Shown here piece after piece: positions 29,129 through 37,832 of a DNA stretch of 64,000 nt. The notes beneath the pieces are model-generated. The model was not told where the DNA came from and searched no databases. It saw only the letters and a list, made by a program, of their open reading frames with translations. Source of the DNA: Variovorax sp. Root473 (GTDB taxonomy: Bacteria > Pseudomonadota > Gammaproteobacteria > Burkholderiales > Burkholderiaceae_C); contig NZ_LMEV01000017.1 of assembly GCF_001426505.1 (NCBI RefSeq), positions 160,400-224,399 on the forward strand, in the 5' to 3' direction. Position numbers and translations under genes: made by a program. Numbering within the stretch: the first letter of the stretch is position 1; each line of letters begins with the position of its first letter.

Positions 29129-30154
29129 TTAGTCTTCGGTGGTGCACATCGCGGTGACGTACTTGCGCTTGGGCGTGTCGAGGGAATCGGCCTGCCAGGC
29201 CAGCTTGGTGGCGACGTTGAACGCGCCGGGCTTGCCCAGGCCGCCGTCGGCGTCGATGGCCATCATTTCCTTCATGCACATCTTGTTGCGGTCGACGCAC
29301 AGGTTCAGGATGGCGTCGTACAGGGCCGGGTCGACCGCGGCGTAGTGGCGCACGGGCTCGCGCTCGCTCGGCACTTCGAGCTTCTTGTATTGCTCGCGGG
29401 TCAGTTCGCCCTCTTTGCCGGTCTTGACCTTGGCCACCCACTGGTCGAAGCCGTCATGGCTCAGTCCGTGGAACTTGAAGCGCATGCCCGAGAAGCCCGC
29501 GCCGCTGTAGTTGGCGGAGAAGCCTTCGAACTCGCCTGGCTTGTTGATCACCGCGTGCAGCTTGGTCTCCATGCCCGGCATGGCGTAGATCTGGCCGGCC
29601 AGCGCGGGAATGAAGAAGGAGTTCATGACCGACGAGGCCGTGATCTTGAAGCTGATCGGGCGGTCCACCGGGGCGGCCAGTTCGTTCACCGTGGCGATGC
29701 CCTGCTCGGGGTAGATGAAGAGCCACTTCCAGTCCAGCGCCACCACCTCGACCACCAGGGGCTTGGTTTCGGCGGGAATGGGGCGCTGCGCGTCCAGGCG
29801 GCTCAGCGGGCGGTACGGGTCCAGCGTGTGCGTGCTGATCCAGGTGATCGCGCCCAGCGCGATGATGATCAGCAGCGGCGCGGCCCAGATCGCCAGCTCG
29901 AGCTGCGTGGAGTGGTCCCAGTCGGGGCTGTAGGTGGCTTCCTTGTTCGACTGGCGATAGCGCCAGGCGAAGAAGATGGTCAGCGCGATCACCGGGATGA
30001 TGATGATCAGCATCAGCACCGTCGAGACGACGATGAGGCGCCCCTGCTGGTTGGCGATGTCGCCGGAGGGGTTCAACAGCACTGTGTTGCAGCCCGCCAG
30101 GAAGATGGCGGAGAGCAGCAGGAGCGCTCGGCGAAGGGTCTTGAGGATGTGCAT
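29129..30154 (-). CDS. cyoA: Cytochrome o ubiquinol oxidase subunit II CyoA
   Basis: A 341-residue lipoprotein subunit. The signal peptide ends in lipobox LAGC (Cys ~22), followed by [15 protein letters not shown]. Two membrane spans and a cupredoxin domain follow. The CuA ligand set of cytochrome c oxidases is absent, as expected for a quinol oxidase. ATG 30154 is chosen because it places the lipobox correctly. First gene of the cyoABCD-SURF1-regBA unit. The 183-nt gap to the divergent MFS gene should hold both promoters, but I cannot assign a clear -35/-10 pair. Confidence 0.95.
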   Translation of the reverse strand: MHILKTLRRALLLLSAIFLAGCNTVLLNPSGDIANQQGRLIVVSTVLMLIIIIPVIALTIFFAWRYRQSNKEATYSPDWDHSTQLELAIWAAPLLIIIALGAITWISTHTLDPYRPLSRLDAQRPIPAETKPLVVEVVALDWKWLFIYPEQGIATVNELAAPVDRPISFKITASSVMNSFFIPALAGQIYAMPGMETKLHAVINKPGEFEGFSANYSGAGFSGMRFKFHGLSHDGFDQWVAKVKTGKEGELTREQYKKLEVPSEREPVRHYAAVDPALYDAILNLCVDRNKMCMKEMMAIDADGGLGKPGAFNVATKLAWQADSLDTPKRKYVTAMCTTED

Positions 30155-30337
30155 GCCGGGAGAGGAGAGTGCGAGGGCCGCGCCAAAATGACCCTGCAAT
30201 CTACGCCGCCCGAGGGATTTCGCCTATTGGACGTTTTGTCCTATGGCGGTAAACGCAAATCGGTGAGACGCTACAGCGTGTCCAGAATTCCCCTCTGTGT
30301 CGCGCTCCGGCGTGACGCCTGAATTACAGCCAGCAAG

Positions 30338-31678
30338 ATGACGACGTCCAGCATCAGTCCACAAGGCGCCCAGCCTGGGTCGCACACGCCCGAAGGCGGC
30401 GTCCGCGCCGCAGACGCCGACCATTCGCACATCGCACCGGGCGAGATCGCGGTCGGCGTGATCATCGGCCGCGCCTCCGAGTATTTCGACTTCTTCGTCT
30501 ACGGCATCGCCTCGGTGCTGGTGTTCCCGGCGGTGTTCTTCCCGTTCGAGCAGCGCCTGGAAGGCGTGCTGTGGGCTTTCGTGATCTTCTCGTTCGCCTT
30601 CATCGCGCGCCCTTTCGGCACCGTGATCTCGATGGCGATCCAGCGGCGCTTCGGGCGCGAGACCAAGCTCACGATGGCGCTGTTCCTGCTGGGCACCTCC
30701 ACCGCCGGCATCGCTTTCCTGCCGGGCTACGCAAGCATCGGCTTCACGGCCATCGTGCTGCTGTCGGTGTTCCGCTTTGCCCAGGGCCTGGCGCTGGGCG
30801 GCTCGTGGGACGGCCTGCCGTCGCTGCTGGCGCTGAACGCACCGCCCAACAAGCGCGGCTGGTACGCCATGCTGGGCCAGTTGGGCGCGCCGCTGGGCTT
30901 CTTCGTGGCCAGCGCGTTGTTCGCGTACCTGTACTCCAGCCTGCCGCTGGCCGACTTCCTCGACTGGGGCTGGCGCTATACCTTCTACGTGGCTTTCGCC
31001 ATCAACGTGGTGGCGCTGTTCGCGCGCCTGCGCCTGGTGGCCACCGACGACTACTCGCGCCTGCTCGAAGAGCGCGAGTTGCAGCCCACCAGCGTGGTTG
31101 AGCTGACCCGTTCGCAGGGCGCCAACCTGCTGATCGGCGCGTTCGCCGCGCTGGCCAGCTACGCGCTGTTCCACCTGATCACGGTGTTCCCGCTGTCGTG
31201 GATCTCGCTGTACTCCGACCAGTCGATCACCGAGTTCCTCATCGTGCAGATGGTCGGCGCGGTGTTCGGCGCCATCGGCATCGTGGCCTCGGGCCTGATC
31301 GCCGACCGCATCGGCCGTCGCTTCACGCTCGGCGGGCTGGCCGCGATGATCGCCGTGTTCAGCGGCTTCGCGCCCACGCTGCTCGACGGCGGACGCATCG
31401 GCCAGGACATCTTCATCGTGCTGGGCTTCGCGCTGCTGGGCCTGTCGTACGGCCAGGCGGCCGGTGCCGTGACCTCGAACTTCGAAGCCAGGTACCGCTA
31501 CACCGGCGCGGCCCTCACGGCGGACCTGGCCTGGCTCATCGGCGCGGCCTTTGCCCCGCTGGTCGCACTGGGCCTGTCGGCGCACTTCGGCCTGGCCTTC
31601 GTGAGCGTCTACCTGCTGTCGGGCGCGCTCGGCACGCTGGCGGCGCTGGGGCTGAACCGGGCGCTGGCGCGGGACTGA
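30338..31678 (+). CDS. MFS transporter (metabolite:H+ symporter type)
   Basis: A 446-residue major facilitator protein with about twelve spans, preceded by a ~35-residue hydrophilic N-terminus. The RASEYFDFFVYGIAS opening and FIARPFGTVISMAIQRRFGR loop fit the metabolite/proton symporter family (sugar-acid, citrate or shikimate carriers). It is divergent from cyoA and followed by a strong terminator. Substrate unknown. Confidence 0.88.
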   Translation: MTTSSISPQGAQPGSHTPEGGVRAADADHSHIAPGEIAVGVIIGRASEYFDFFVYGIASVLVFPAVFFPFEQRLEGVLWAFVIFSFAFIARPFGTVISMAIQRRFGRETKLTMALFLLGTSTAGIAFLPGYASIGFTAIVLLSVFRFAQGLALGGSWDGLPSLLALNAPPNKRGWYAMLGQLGAPLGFFVASALFAYLYSSLPLADFLDWGWRYTFYVAFAINVVALFARLRLVATDDYSRLLEERELQPTSVVELTRSQGANLLIGAFAALASYALFHLITVFPLSWISLYSDQSITEFLIVQMVGAVFGAIGIVASGLIADRIGRRFTLGGLAAMIAVFSGFAPTLLDGGRIGQDIFIVLGFALLGLSYGQAAGAVTSNFEARYRYTGAALTADLAWLIGAAFAPLVALGLSAHFGLAFVSVYLLSGALGTLAALGLNRALARD

Positions 31679-31700
31679 CCGGCGTTGCCGCCGTGTTTTC

Positions 31701-31727
31701 AAAAAAGGGGCCGAGGGCCCCTTTTTT
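31701..31727 (+). terminator. Bidirectional intrinsic terminator after the MFS gene
   Basis: AAAAAAGGGGCC, a GAG loop, then GGCCCCTTTTTT form a perfect 12-bp palindrome with A6 and T6 flanks. It lies 22 nt after the MFS stop and before the HAD gene. Confidence 0.95.
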
Positions 31728-31763
31728 CATGGCCGCTGCGTCGCTCGCTTAGGATTCGCCTCG

Positions 31764-32432
31764 ATGTTCACCGCCGCCATTTTTGACATGGATGGGCTGC
31801 TGATCGATTCGGAGCGCCCCATCATGGCCGCCTGGATCGCCGCGGCCCGCACGCTCGATGTCGAGCTTTCGCACGCCCAGTACCTCCAATGCGTGGGGCT
31901 GGCCATGGTCGAGTCCAAAGAGATCCTTGCCGCGCTGCTCGGCGGCGCGGCCGCCTACCAGCACGCGGCCACGCAGGTGACCGCCGCGCTGCAGCTGGAA
32001 CGCCTCGCAGGCGACGTCCGGCCGCTCTTTCCCATCAAGCCCGGCGCGGCCGAGCTGCTCACCGCCTTGCGCGCACGCGGCACGCGCTGCGCCGTGGCCT
32101 CGTCGTCCACGCGGGGGCAGATCGCCGCCTGCCTGGGCAGCCTCGACGTGCTCCATCATTTCGAGGCCTTCGCGGGCGGCGACGAGGTCGAGCGTGCCAA
32201 GCCCGACCCGGCGCTGTACCGGCTCGCGGCCGAGCGCCTGGGCGTGGACCCTGCCGATTGCGTCGCTTTCGAAGACAGCGAGAACGGCGCCAAAGCCGCG
32301 CTGGCCGCCGGCATGCGCGTGGTGGTGGTGCCCGACCTCAAGCACCCGCCCGAGGCGATCGTCGCGCAGGCTTTTCATGTGCTCGATTCGTTGCACGATG
32401 CCGTGCCGCACGTGACGCGCTGGTTTCCCTGA
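31764..32432 (+). CDS. HAD family phosphatase (beta-phosphoglucomutase-like)
   Basis: A 222-residue HAD hydrolase. Motif I is FDMDGLLIDSE (Asp8 and Asp10), motif II is ASSS, the Lys is in ERAKPDP and motif IV is FEDSENG. A helical cap sits between motifs I and II, as in sugar-phosphate phosphatases and phosphoglucomutases. Cytoplasmic. It is isolated between a terminator and a convergent operon. Substrate unknown. Confidence 0.9.
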   Translation: MFTAAIFDMDGLLIDSERPIMAAWIAAARTLDVELSHAQYLQCVGLAMVESKEILAALLGGAAAYQHAATQVTAALQLERLAGDVRPLFPIKPGAAELLTALRARGTRCAVASSSTRGQIAACLGSLDVLHHFEAFAGGDEVERAKPDPALYRLAAERLGVDPADCVAFEDSENGAKAALAAGMRVVVVPDLKHPPEAIVAQAFHVLDSLHDAVPHVTRWFP

Positions 32433-32454
32433 CGGGCCAGCGCCCGCGTTCAGG

Positions 32455-33456
32455 TCAGAGCACTTCGTCCCGCAGCTGCGGAAACACCTTCGACACCTTG
32501 GCCAGCAGGTAGTCGCCGTAGCGGCCGCTGAAGGCGTGCACGTTGGCACGGTCCCAGCGCTCGGCGCTGTCGTCGAGCGCTTCGGCACCCGCCAGGCCCT
32601 CGATGCGCTGCACGCGGGCTTCGAAATTCGGGTCGAAGAACAGCGGGAACGAGAGCCGGTCGCGGCCCGAGGTGTTGCGCTTCACGCGGTGCGGCGTCGA
32701 CTTGTAGAGCCCGCCGGTCATGCGGTCGAGCATGTCGCCGATGTTGCAGACGAAGGCGCCGGGCACCGGCGGCGCGTCGATCCAGCCGCCCGGCGTGTGC
32801 ACCGCGAGGCCGCCCACGGTGTCCTGATGCAGGATCGTGAGCAGGCCGTAGTCGGTGTGCTCGCCCACGCCCCATTGCACGTCCAGCCCCTCGGGCACGG
32901 CCTGCGTCGGGTAGTTGAAGAGGCGAAACAGGATCAGCGGGTCGGCCGTGTAGCGCTGCGCGAAGTAGCTCGCGGGCAGGCCGAGGCTCAGCGCGATGCC
33001 TTCCATGAGCCGGTGGCCCAGCTGCGTGACGGTGTCCATGTACGCGAGGATGGTCGCGCGAAAGCCCGGCACGTCGGGAAAGAGATTCGGCCCGTGCACC
33101 GGCGTCTTCGCCTGCACCAGCGGGTGGTCGGCGGGCAGCTCGGTGCCCAGGTAGAGGCCTTCCTTCCAGTCGGGCCGGCCCGAGGTCAGCTCGCCGCCAC
33201 GCGGGAAGTAGCCGCGCCAGGCGCGGCCGCCCAGGGCCATGCGCCATTGCATCTTGGTTGCTTCGGGCAGGTCGAAGAACTGGTGGCTCAGGTCTTCGAG
33301 CCGCTGGATCAGTGCTGGGTCGACACCGTGGCCCGTGACGTAGAAGAAGCCGTGCGCGCGGCAGGCGTCGCCGATCTGCGCCGCCACGCGTTCGCGTTCG
33401 GGCGTGCCGGCCACCAGCGGGGCGACGTCGATGAGGGGGAGGGAGGAGTCGGTCAT
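32455..33456 (-). CDS. Isopenicillin N synthase-like 2-oxoglutarate/Fe(II) oxygenase
   Basis: A 333-residue non-haem iron oxygenase. The N-terminal DIOX_N domain is followed by the double-stranded beta-helix core with [12 protein letters not shown] (His-x-Asp), STPHRVKRN (second His) and [11 protein letters not shown] (2-oxoglutarate-binding Arg-x-Ser). Its ATG overlaps the ABC ATPase stop by ATGA, so it is translated with the amino acid importer. It may act on the imported amino acid or derivative. That is context inference. Confidence 0.9.
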   Translation of the reverse strand: MTDSSLPLIDVAPLVAGTPERERVAAQIGDACRAHGFFYVTGHGVDPALIQRLEDLSHQFFDLPEATKMQWRMALGGRAWRGYFPRGGELTSGRPDWKEGLYLGTELPADHPLVQAKTPVHGPNLFPDVPGFRATILAYMDTVTQLGHRLMEGIALSLGLPASYFAQRYTADPLILFRLFNYPTQAVPEGLDVQWGVGEHTDYGLLTILHQDTVGGLAVHTPGGWIDAPPVPGAFVCNIGDMLDRMTGGLYKSTPHRVKRNTSGRDRLSFPLFFDPNFEARVQRIEGLAGAEALDDSAERWDRANVHAFSGRYGDYLLAKVSKVFPQLRDEVL

Positions 33457-34196
33457 GCGTCTCTCGAAAAAGGCGAACGGATGTCGGACAAAAACTGCTG
33501 CGCGCGCGGGTGCTGCGGGCGGTTGAAGAAATCGTCGGGCGTGGCGCGTTCGAGCACCTGGCCCTGGTCCATGAAGAGCACGCGGTCGGCCACCTCGCGC
33601 GCAAAGCCCATCTCGTGCGTCACGCACACCATGGTCATGCCGTCGCGCGTGAGGTCGCGCATCACCAGCAGCACCTCGCCGACCATCTCGGGGTCGAGCG
33701 CGCTGGTGGGCTCGTCGAACAGCATCAGCGGCGGCTTCATGGCGAGCGCGCGCGCAATGGCCACGCGCTGCTGCTGGCCGCCCGACAGCTCGCCGGGCCA
33801 GGCATTGGCCTTGTTCGCGAGGCCCACACGCTGCAGCAGCGCCATCGCGCGCGCGTCGGCCTCCTTGCGCGAGAGGCCGTGCAGTTGCATCGGCGCCATG
33901 GTGCAGTTCTGCAGAACGCTGAGGTGCGGGAACAGGTTGAACTGCTGGAACACGAAGCCGATGCGCGAGCGGAACGCGTTCACGTCCAGGCCCGGCGCGT
34001 GGATGTCCTGCCCGTCGAGCGTGATGCGGCCCGACTGGATCGGCTCCAGCCGGTTGAAGGTGCGGATCAGCGTCGACTTGCCCGAGCCCGAGGGCCCGCA
34101 CACCACGACCACCTCGCCCTTGTGGATGGTCTCGGTCACGTCGACCAGCGCGTGGTAGCTGCCGTACCACTTGTTGACTTTTTCGAGTTCGATCAT
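33453..34196 (-). CDS. Polar amino acid ABC transporter ATPase
   Basis: A 247-residue ATPase of the GltL/GlnQ class. It has Walker [22 protein letters not shown], signature [15 protein letters not shown], Walker [13 protein letters not shown] and [14 protein letters not shown]. It overlaps genes on both sides by 4 nt. Together with two permeases and the binding protein it forms a glutamate/aspartate-type importer. Confidence 0.93.
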   Translation of the reverse strand: MIELEKVNKWYGSYHALVDVTETIHKGEVVVVCGPSGSGKSTLIRTFNRLEPIQSGRITLDGQDIHAPGLDVNAFRSRIGFVFQQFNLFPHLSVLQNCTMAPMQLHGLSRKEADARAMALLQRVGLANKANAWPGELSGGQQQRVAIARALAMKPPLMLFDEPTSALDPEMVGEVLLVMRDLTRDGMTMVCVTHEMGFAREVADRVLFMDQGQVLERATPDDFFNRPQHPRAQQFLSDIRSPFSRDA

Positions 34197-34903
34197 GCGG
34201 GCACCTTGAGGGTGGCGGCGGGAAGGCCGCGGCGCGCGAGCCGGCGCTCCAGCCAGTAGGCGAAGCGCGAGAGGCCGAAGCACAGGATGAAGTAGGTCAG
34301 GCCCAGGATCAGGTAGATCTGCGCCGGCTTGGTGAACACCTGCGTGTTGATCTGCGTGGCAATGAACGACACCTCGGCCAGCCCGATGATGTAGCCCAGC
34401 GAGGTCTCCTTGATGGTCGAGACGAACTGGTTCACCAGCGAGGGCAGCATGCTGCGCAGCGCCTGGGGCAGCACCACGAGGCGCATCGCGCCGAAGTAGC
34501 TCAGGCCGAGCGCGCGCGCGGTCTCCATCTGCCCGCGCGGCAGGCCCTGGATGCCGGCGCGCACGATCTCGGCAAGGTAGGCGGCGTCGAAGATCACGAG
34601 CGCGATCAGCATCGTGGTGAACTGGTCGGTCTTCACGCCCGTGACGCTGGGCAGGAAGAAGTAGGCCCAGAAGATCACCATCAGGAGCGGCAGTCCGCGC
34701 ACCACGAACACCAGCGCCGTGACGGGCCAGCGCACGCAGCGCCACGGGCTCACGCGCGCCAGGCCGAGCACGATGCCCAGCGGCAGCGCGAGCACCAGCC
34801 CGCACGAGGCCAGCAGCAGCGTGAGCACCAGCCCGCCGAGCGGGCCGTTGGGGTACTGGCCGATGAGGAAGTAGACCCAGTAGTCGTTGATGATTTCGAG
34901 CAT
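34193..34903 (-). CDS. Polar amino acid ABC transporter permease (GltK-like)
   Basis: A 236-residue permease with about five spans and the EAA loop [24 protein letters not shown], of the His/Glu/Gln/Arg/opine family. The ATP-binding gene overlaps its 3' end. It starts 13 nt after the partner permease gene. Confidence 0.92.
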   Translation of the reverse strand: MLEIINDYWVYFLIGQYPNGPLGGLVLTLLLASCGLVLALPLGIVLGLARVSPWRCVRWPVTALVFVVRGLPLLMVIFWAYFFLPSVTGVKTDQFTTMLIALVIFDAAYLAEIVRAGIQGLPRGQMETARALGLSYFGAMRLVVLPQALRSMLPSLVNQFVSTIKETSLGYIIGLAEVSFIATQINTQVFTKPAQIYLILGLTYFILCFGLSRFAYWLERRLARRGLPAATLKVPA

Positions 34904-34916
34904 CAGCGCACCGCCT

Positions 34917-35612
34917 TCAGATCGTCCGCACCGGGAACCGGTGGTGGTACCAGGTCGCGAGTCCCGTGATGGCCAGCGACACGGTCAGGTACGCCGCACT
35001 CGCGAACGCGAACGACTCGAAGCTGCGGAAGGTCGCGCTCTCGACCTGTCCGGCCTGGTACATCAGCTCGGCCACGCCGATCACGGTGGCGATGGAGGTG
35101 TTCTTCCACAGGCTCAGCGTCTGCGAGATGAGCGGCGGTACCGTCACGCGCAGCGCCTGCGGCAGCACCACGCGGCGCATGGTGGCCAGGAAGCTGAAGC
35201 CCAGCGCGCGGCCGGCCTCGAACTGCACGGCGGGGATCGAGCGGATGCCGCTGCGGATGTCCTCGGCCATGAAGGCCGCCGTGTACAGCGACAGTGCCAC
35301 GATCGCGCTGTAGGCCTCGATGTGGCCTTCGTAGAGCCAGGTCTTGAGGCCTTCGGGCAGCAGCTCGGGTGCGCCGAAATACCAGAACAGCATGTGGGCC
35401 AGCAGCGGGATGTTGCGGATCGACTCCACGTACGCAAAGCCGAGCCAGCGCAGCGGCGCCAGCGGCGAGAGCCGCAGCAGCGCCACCACCAGCGCCAGCG
35501 GCAGCGCAAAGACGAGCGAGACCGCGAGCAGCTGCAGCGACAGCCACAGGCCCGCGACCAGCATGTCGTGGTACTGGCCGGTGAGCAGCAGCGAATAGTC
35601 GAACAGGGGCAT
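34917..35612 (-). CDS. Polar amino acid ABC transporter permease (GltJ-like)
   Basis: A 231-residue permease with spans around WLSLQLLAVSLVFALPLALVV and the EAA loop EAGRALGFSFLATMRRVVLPQ. ATG 35612 (MPLFDYSLL) is chosen; ATG 35642 adds ten residues but has no ribosome binding site. It would normally be transcribed from the binding-protein gene upstream, but an IS element and a repeat now lie in between. Confidence 0.9.
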   Translation of the reverse strand: MPLFDYSLLLTGQYHDMLVAGLWLSLQLLAVSLVFALPLALVVALLRLSPLAPLRWLGFAYVESIRNIPLLAHMLFWYFGAPELLPEGLKTWLYEGHIEAYSAIVALSLYTAAFMAEDIRSGIRSIPAVQFEAGRALGFSFLATMRRVVLPQALRVTVPPLISQTLSLWKNTSIATVIGVAELMYQAGQVESATFRSFESFAFASAAYLTVSLAITGLATWYHHRFPVRTI

Positions 35613-35735
35613 GGGGGGCGAAGGTACCACTGGCGCAAACATTGGCGCTCAGAGCCCTGGGGGCGGCGCGTGCGTCGCCCCTGTTCGCGGGGGCCGCCGC
35701 GCACGGCCGCCCGAAGCGGCCGGCCCGCCCCCGGT

Positions 35736-35776
35736 GGGGGGTGGGCGAAGCGACACGAAGTGCGCGAAGCCTGGGG
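35736..35776 (+). repeat. Dispersed repeat, partial copy B (tail only)
   Basis: A 41-nt stretch sharing the GGGGGTGGG-N-GAAGCGACACGAAG and TGCGCGAAGCCTGGGG tail of the repeat at 22414-22500, preceded by a different GC-rich palindromic region (35650-35735). It sits in the former spacer between the binding-protein and permease genes. Confidence 0.7.
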
Positions 35777-35780
35777 CGGA

Positions 35781-35786
35781 GCTAGA
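35781..35786. repeat. Target-site duplication of IS481-type element (left)
   Basis: GCTAGA directly precedes the left inverted repeat and is identical to the 6 nt that follow the right inverted repeat (36815-36820). It fits the NCTAGN target preference known for IS481 of Bordetella pertussis. Confidence 0.85.
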
Positions 35787-35811
35787 TGTGATGTCTCAAT
35801 AGGTTGTTCAT
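35787..35811 (+). repeat. IS left terminal inverted repeat
   Basis: Begins TGTGATGTCTCAATAGG and ends TTGTTCAT. It matches the inverted right end at 20 of 25 positions, with the inner 13 identical. Confidence 0.88.
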
Positions 35812-35871
35812 CCGTTCGTGATTTGGGATGCTGTGGTTACCAAGACACCGCAACTCAACTCAGGAGAACGG

Positions 35872-36819
35872 ATGAACAGCCATAAGCATGCGAGATTGAC
35901 GCCCAAAGGTCGAGCCCTGCTGGTAAACCGAGTGCAGCAGCAGGGTTGGACGGTGAGGGCCGCCAGCGAAGCTGGGGGCGTGAGTGTTCGAACGGCCTAC
36001 AAGTGGCTGGCTCGATTCAAGACTGAAGGAGCCCAGGGCCTGGCTGATCGCAGTTCCAGGCCTCGGCGCTGCCCGCACGCCATTACCGAGGAAGACCAGG
36101 CGCGCTTCGAGGCGCTGCGCCGCCAGAGATGGCCGCTGTGGCGCATTGCCATGCAGGCCGGTCGCAGTCTGGCCACGCTGAGCCGTTGCATGAAGCAGGC
36201 GGGGCTGTCGCGGCTGAAGTCGCTCGAGCCGGTGGTGCCCGTGGTGCGCTACGAGCGCGCCGCACCGGGCGAACTGCTGCATATCGATACCAAGAAGCTG
36301 GGCCGCATCAAGGGCATCGGCCACCGCATCACCGGTGACCGTACGCTCAATCGCAATCAGGGCATCGGCTGGGACGCGGTGCACCTGGCGATCGATGACC
36401 ACTCGCGTGTGTCGTTTGCCGCCATCAAGAGCGACGAGACCTCGGCCAGTTGCACGCAGTTCCTGCGCGAGGCGGTGGCCAGCTACGCTCAGTTGGGTGT
36501 GCGCATCGACCGGGTGATGACCGACAACGGCGCGGGCTACAAGAAAATCTTCGATGCGGTCTGCGACGAACTGGGCATACGTCACATCCGCACACGCCCC
36601 TACACACCCAAGACCAACGTCAAGGCTGAGCGCTTCGTGCAGACCAGCCTGCGCGAGTGGGCCTATGCCAGGCCCTATGAAAGCTCAGCTCAGCGCGAAG
36701 CCGCCCTACAGCCCTTCATCCACCACTACAACTGGCATCGGCCACACTCCGCATTGAGCCATCAGCCGCCCATGAGTCGAATTCCGGCCATGAACAACCT
36801 ACTGAAACTCGACAGCTAG
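35872..36819 (+). CDS. IS481 family transposase
   Basis: A 315-residue transposase. The N-terminal helix-turn-helix region reads LTPKGRALLVNRVQQQGW and AASEAGGVSVRTAYKWL. The rve-type DDE core has LHIDTKKLGRI, VMTDNGAGY, and the Glu in KTNVKAERFVQT, with the HYNWHRPHSAL C-terminal signature. ATG 35872 follows AGGAG. The TAG stop (36817-36819) lies outside the element, in the duplicated target sequence. Confidence 0.95.
   Translation: MNSHKHARLTPKGRALLVNRVQQQGWTVRAASEAGGVSVRTAYKWLARFKTEGAQGLADRSSRPRRCPHAITEEDQARFEALRRQRWPLWRIAMQAGRSLATLSRCMKQAGLSRLKSLEPVVPVVRYERAAPGELLHIDTKKLGRIKGIGHRITGDRTLNRNQGIGWDAVHLAIDDHSRVSFAAIKSDETSASCTQFLREAVASYAQLGVRIDRVMTDNGAGYKKIFDAVCDELGIRHIRTRPYTPKTNVKAERFVQTSLREWAYARPYESSAQREAALQPFIHHYNWHRPHSALSHQPPMSRIPAMNNLLKLDS
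36790..36814 (-). repeat. IS right terminal inverted repeat
   Basis: On the minus strand begins TGTCGAGTTTCAGTAGG and ends TTGTTCAT, the counterpart of the left end. Confidence 0.88.
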
Positions 36820-36820
36820 A
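36815..36820. repeat. Target-site duplication of IS481-type element (right)
   Basis: GCTAGA, identical to 35781-35786. Its CTAG (36816-36819) provides the TAG stop of the transposase on the plus strand and the TAG stop of the binding-protein gene on the minus strand. Confidence 0.85.
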
Positions 36821-37640
36821 TCTGATCGGTCTCGAGCTTGAAGTCGCGCGTCTGGAAGCCCGACGCCGTGTTCGGGCCATACCACTTGATGAAGATCTTC
36901 TGCGCCTCGCCCGACTTCTCGAGCTCGCGCAGCGTGTCGTCCACCACGGCCTTCAGGCCGGCTTCGCCCTTCTTGATGCCGATGGCCAGCGACTCGGTGC
37001 TCAGGTTCTGCTTGAGCACCACGTACTGCGCCTTCTGCGGGCCCAGCTTGGCGTAGCTGCGCAGCAGCGCGGCTTCGTCGTCCACGTAGCCCACGCCCTT
37101 GCCCTGCTGCAGGGCCTGGAAGGCCTGCTGGCTCGTGTCGAAGGTCACGACCTCGGCGGTGGGCACGGCCTTGCGGATGTTGGGTTCCTGCGTGCCGCCG
37201 CGGATGGTCAGCACCTTCTTGCCGCCGAGCTGCGACACCTCGGTGATGTTGCTGGCCTTCTTCACGACGGCCTTCTGGCCGGTCACGAAGGTGGTGAGCG
37301 AGAAGTCGATCTGCGCCTCGCGCTCCTTGTTGTGCGTGAGGCCGGCGGCCACCAGGTCCACGTGGCCCTGCTGCAGTTCGGGAATGCGCGCGGCCACGGC
37401 GATCTGCTTGAGCACCGGCTTCACGCCGATCTTCTTCGCGATGGCGTTCACCAGGTCGACCTCGTAGCCGACGATCTGGCGCGTCTTGGGGTCGATGAAG
37501 GTGGCGGGCTCGTCCGTGCCGAGCACGCCGACGACGAGTTCGCCCTTTTTCTTGATGTCGGCAAGCTGGTCCGCATGGGCGGCAACGCCGGTCAGCAGGG
37601 CGGAAGCGGCAAGGGCCGCGGCAAGCAGGGTGTGGCGCAT
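36816..37640 (-). CDS. Polar amino acid ABC transporter substrate-binding protein
   Basis: A 274-residue periplasmic binding protein (SBP_bac_3, GltI/BztA-like). The signal peptide is cleaved near VAAHADQL. The core has GYEVDLVNAIAKKIGVKPV, the ligand Arg in ARIPELQQGHVDLVAAGLTH and TIRGGTQEPN. A GGAGAGAGG-type ribosome binding site precedes ATG 37640. First gene of the importer operon, now followed immediately by the IS element, whose insertion preserved the stop codon. Confidence 0.92.
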   Translation of the reverse strand: MRHTLLAAALAASALLTGVAAHADQLADIKKKGELVVGVLGTDEPATFIDPKTRQIVGYEVDLVNAIAKKIGVKPVLKQIAVAARIPELQQGHVDLVAAGLTHNKEREAQIDFSLTTFVTGQKAVVKKASNITEVSQLGGKKVLTIRGGTQEPNIRKAVPTAEVVTFDTSQQAFQALQQGKGVGYVDDEAALLRSYAKLGPQKAQYVVLKQNLSTESLAIGIKKGEAGLKAVVDDTLRELEKSGEAQKIFIKWYGPNTASGFQTRDFKLETDQI

Positions 37641-37690
37641 GGTGGGGATCGTCCTCTCTCCAGAGTGAAAATTCAGGCCGGAACCATATC

Positions 37691-37719
37691 AATAAAACCC
37701 AAGATTATTAAATCGTCAA
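37691..37719 (-). promoter_or_regulatory. Candidate sigma-70 promoter for the amino acid importer operon
   Basis: On the minus strand, TTGACG (37714-37719), a 17-nt spacer and TTTATT (37691-37696) lie about 50 nt upstream of the binding-protein ATG, within the only AT-rich patch of the region. Confidence 0.5.
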
Positions 37720-37723
37720 TCGA

Positions 37724-37735
37724 CATATGCATATG
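37724..37735. promoter_or_regulatory. Perfect 12-bp palindrome CATATGCATATG in a divergent promoter region
   Basis: The self-complementary CATATGCATATG lies just upstream of the -35 box of the binding-protein promoter and 98 nt before fabV. The position suits an operator for a dimeric regulator of either gene. Confidence 0.4.
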
Positions 37736-37832
37736 GGGCTGATGAATCGGCCTGCTGCCGGCTGGGTTAAATTCGCGACGCCGCGACGTGCCCCGCCGCC
37801 GTCCCCCGAATGTCTTACCGAGCGAGCTTTTC

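Larger units (their letters stand above)
35787..36814 (+). mobile_element. IS481 family insertion sequence, intact
   Basis: A 1028-nt element bounded by 25-nt imperfect terminal inverted repeats (20/25 matches) and 6-bp direct repeats GCTAGA. It has a single full-length transposase on the plus strand. Length and target site match IS481-type elements (~1.05 kb). It separates the amino acid binding-protein gene from its permease genes and is oriented against them. Clean duplications and an intact transposase suggest a recent insertion. Confidence 0.93.
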
